Positions 5,477 to 6,777 of a stretch of 6,777 nucleotides of DNA are shown here, piece by piece. The stretch covers positions 1-6,777 of the forward strand of contig CANJSR010000276.1 in the NCBI GenBank assembly GCA_947476855.1. The letters run 5' to 3'. This stretch comes from Acetobacteraceae bacterium (GTDB lineage Bacteria > Pseudomonadota > Alphaproteobacteria > Acetobacterales > Acetobacteraceae). The stretch's first letter is position 1. Each line of letters starts with the position of its first letter. Below the pieces are notes generated by a model. The model saw only the letters and a program-made list of their open reading frames with translations. It searched no databases and was not told where the DNA came from. Made by a program: the position numbers and the translations under genes.

Positions 5477-6466
5477 ATGACCACGCTTCTGACCGGTGCC
5501 ACCGGTTTCGTCGGCTCCGCCGTCGCGCGGGTGTTGGCCGAACGCGGCCACGACCTGCGCCTGCTGGTGCGCGCGGGCAGCGACCGGCGCAATGTCGCGG
5601 GGCTGGACGCCGAACTGGTGACCGGCGACCTGACCGACCCCGCCTCGCTGGAACGTGCCGCCGCCGGGTGCCGCTATGTCGTCCATGTCGCCGCCGACTA
5701 CCGCATCTGGGTGCGGGACCCTCAGGAGATGCTGCGGGCGAATGTGGAGGGCGCGGTCGCCATGGTCCGCGCCGCGGGCCGCGCCGGCGCCGAACGGATC
5801 ATCCATTGCAGCTCGGTGGCGGCATTGGGCCTGATCGGCGACGGGACGCTGTCGGATGAGGACACGCCGGCGAAGGAGTCCGACTTTATCGGCACCTACA
5901 AGCGCTCGAAATTCCTGGCCGAACAGGCGGTGCTGGCGCTGGCCCGGGCCGAGAACCTGCCGGTCGTCATCGTCAACCCCGCCGCTCCGGTCGGTCCGCG
6001 CGACATCAAGCCGACGCCGACAGGGAAGATGATCCGAGACGCCGCCGCGGGGCAGATGCCGGCCTATATCGATACCGGGCTGAACATCGTCCATGTCGAT
6101 GACGTCGCACTGGGGCACGTGCTGGCGCTGGAGCGCGGGCGCATCCACGAACGCTACGTCCTGGGCGGGGAGAACATGCCGCTGAAGGACGTTCTGGCGC
6201 TGGTGGCGGATGTGGCCGGGCGCCGGCCTCCGTCGATCCGCCTGCCGGAGGGGGCGGTCTGGCCCGTCGCCTGGGTCATGGAGATGTTCGCGAACCTGAC
6301 CGGCATTCCGCCCCTGGTCACGCGGGATCATCTGAAGATGGCACGGAAGAAGATGTTCTACTCGTCGGCCAAGGCGATAAGGGAACTCGGCTACCAGCCC
6401 CGCCCGGTGCGACTCGCGGTGGAGGACGCGGTGGCCTGGTTCCGCGCGAATGGCATGCTGAAGTGA
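5477..6466 (+). CDS. hpnA: HpnA, hopanoid-associated sugar epimerase/reductase (extended SDR)
   Basis: The 329-aa product is an extended short-chain dehydrogenase/reductase that uses NAD(P) on a nucleotide-sugar-like substrate. The Rossmann start TGATGFVG gives G7, G10 and G13; GDLTD (50-54) lies where the cofactor adenine is held; the active site has S112/S113 (CSSVAALG) with Y141 and K145 (YKRSK). NPAAPVGPRD (167-176) and the INIVHVDDVA-like stretch at 202-211 fit the substrate side of this group. The length equals that of HpnA proteins. HpnA lies in hopanoid clusters and is presumed to modify the polar head of extended hopanoids; its exact reaction is unproven. The ATG at 5477 is chosen because the dinucleotide motif follows after six residues and AGGCGG lies seven bases upstream; the frame opens earlier, but through the intergenic hairpin. 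The divergent hpnL supports the assignment. In many clusters hpnB would follow, but it is not seen here. Confidence 0.92.
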   Translation: MTTLLTGATGFVGSAVARVLAERGHDLRLLVRAGSDRRNVAGLDAELVTGDLTDPASLERAAAGCRYVVHVAADYRIWVRDPQEMLRANVEGAVAMVRAAGRAGAERIIHCSSVAALGLIGDGTLSDEDTPAKESDFIGTYKRSKFLAEQAVLALARAENLPVVIVNPAAPVGPRDIKPTPTGKMIRDAAAGQMPAYIDTGLNIVHVDDVALGHVLALERGRIHERYVLGGENMPLKDVLALVADVAGRRPPSIRLPEGAVWPVAWVMEMFANLTGIPPLVTRDHLKMARKKMFYSSAKAIRELGYQPRPVRLAVEDAVAWFRANGMLK

Positions 6467-6507
6467 TGGCGGGCTGGGTGGCAGAGGCCGGGTTTGGTGG
6501 ATGCGGG

Positions 6508-6723
6508 ACGTTGGCTGTTCCGTCTCCTGGGGGTGGCATGGAGGCGTTGGCCGTTCCTCCCCGTCATGGTGGGCGTGGAACGTTGGCCGTTCCTCCCCGT
6601 CATGGTGGGCGAGGCGTGCGGGCCACTCTGCCCCGTGGTGGTGGGCGTGGGATGGTGGCCGTTCTTCCCCGTTATGGTGGGCGCGGGACGTCGGCCGCTC
6701 TTCCTCGTCATGGTGGGGGGGGG
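6508..6723. repeat. 36-bp tandem repeat, about six copies
   Basis: Units begin at 6508, 6544, 6580, 6616, 6652 and 6688, exactly 36 bases apart. Copies two and three are nearly identical (shared core TTGGCCGTTCCTCCCCGTCA, then TGGTGGGCG); copies one, four, five and six are diverged, and copy six runs into a G tract. Because 36 is a multiple of three, every frame repeats with a 12-residue period. On the + strand the frame starting at ATG 6466, which overlaps the hpnA stop as TGATG, stays open to the window end and reads TLAVPPRHGGRG repeatedly. The opposite strand reads TMTGRNGQRSTP-like units. Neither looks like a known protein, and hpnB is not recognisable here. It may be a minisatellite after hpnA or a low-complexity coding end. 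Confidence 0.85.
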
Positions 6724-6766
6724 GGCCCCCCCCCCCGCCGGGGCACCCCCCCCCCCCCCCCAGCCG
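6714..6766. other. Homopolymer G and C tracts at the window edge, probably unreliable sequence
   Basis: A run of eleven or more G is followed by thirteen C, then by another run of about sixteen C after a short GCCGGGGCA. Such blocks are rare in real genes, and they sit where the tandem repeat breaks up near the window end. They look like sequencing or assembly error at a contig end caused by repeat collapse or poly-G reads. Confidence 0.6.
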
Positions 6767-6777
6767 CCGGCGCGGGG

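Noticed and set aside
6508..6723. CRISPR array
   Set aside because: The 36-base units are contiguous with no unique spacers between them, so this is a simple tandem repeat.

Overview
The window joins two kinds of DNA. From about 1380 onward it is very GC-rich, with strong third-position G/C codon use, tightly packed genes and two neighbouring genes of the hopanoid (hpn) type. This fits an alphaproteobacterium, most probably of the Rhodospirillales/Acetobacteraceae sort; the taxon is inferred from composition and gene content only. The first ~1180 bases are clearly poorer in GC (24 of the first 60 bases are G or C) and use A/T-rich codons freely, so they look acquired.

Left block (1-1176): three genes on the + strand in a compact operon. 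They are the C-terminal end of a probable membrane protein, a 227-aa nucleotidyltransferase-fold protein (Pol-beta/MNT type, with a helical HEPN/KNTase-like C-terminal part), and a 111-aa protein that I do not recognise. The first pair overlaps by ATGA and the second pair is 4 bases apart, so they are probably translated together. The set has the look of a small accessory module, possibly a defence or toxin-antitoxin type, but the function is not shown by the sequence.

Junction (1177-1421): non-coding as far as I can see, with one imperfect inverted repeat; composition shifts here from island-like to host-like.

Middle block (1422-4264): a DUF1272-type cysteine-rich zinc-binding protein (+) converges on an M20-family metallopeptidase of the carboxypeptidase G2/glutamate carboxypeptidase type (-), the two stop codons sharing one TTAA. 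The peptidase is divergent from a 12-helix MFS transporter (+) across a 165-base shared regulatory region that carries a centred inverted repeat. Transporter and peptidase may act on the same substrate: import followed by hydrolysis.

Right block (4266-6777): an HpnL-like flippase-type membrane protein (-) ends one base from the MFS stop. It is divergent from hpnA, an extended SDR sugar epimerase/reductase associated with hopanoid loci (+). The intergenic region between them holds a G/C-rich hairpin. After hpnA lies a 36-bp tandem repeat of about six copies, which runs into homopolymer G and C tracts at the window edge that look like a poor-quality contig end.
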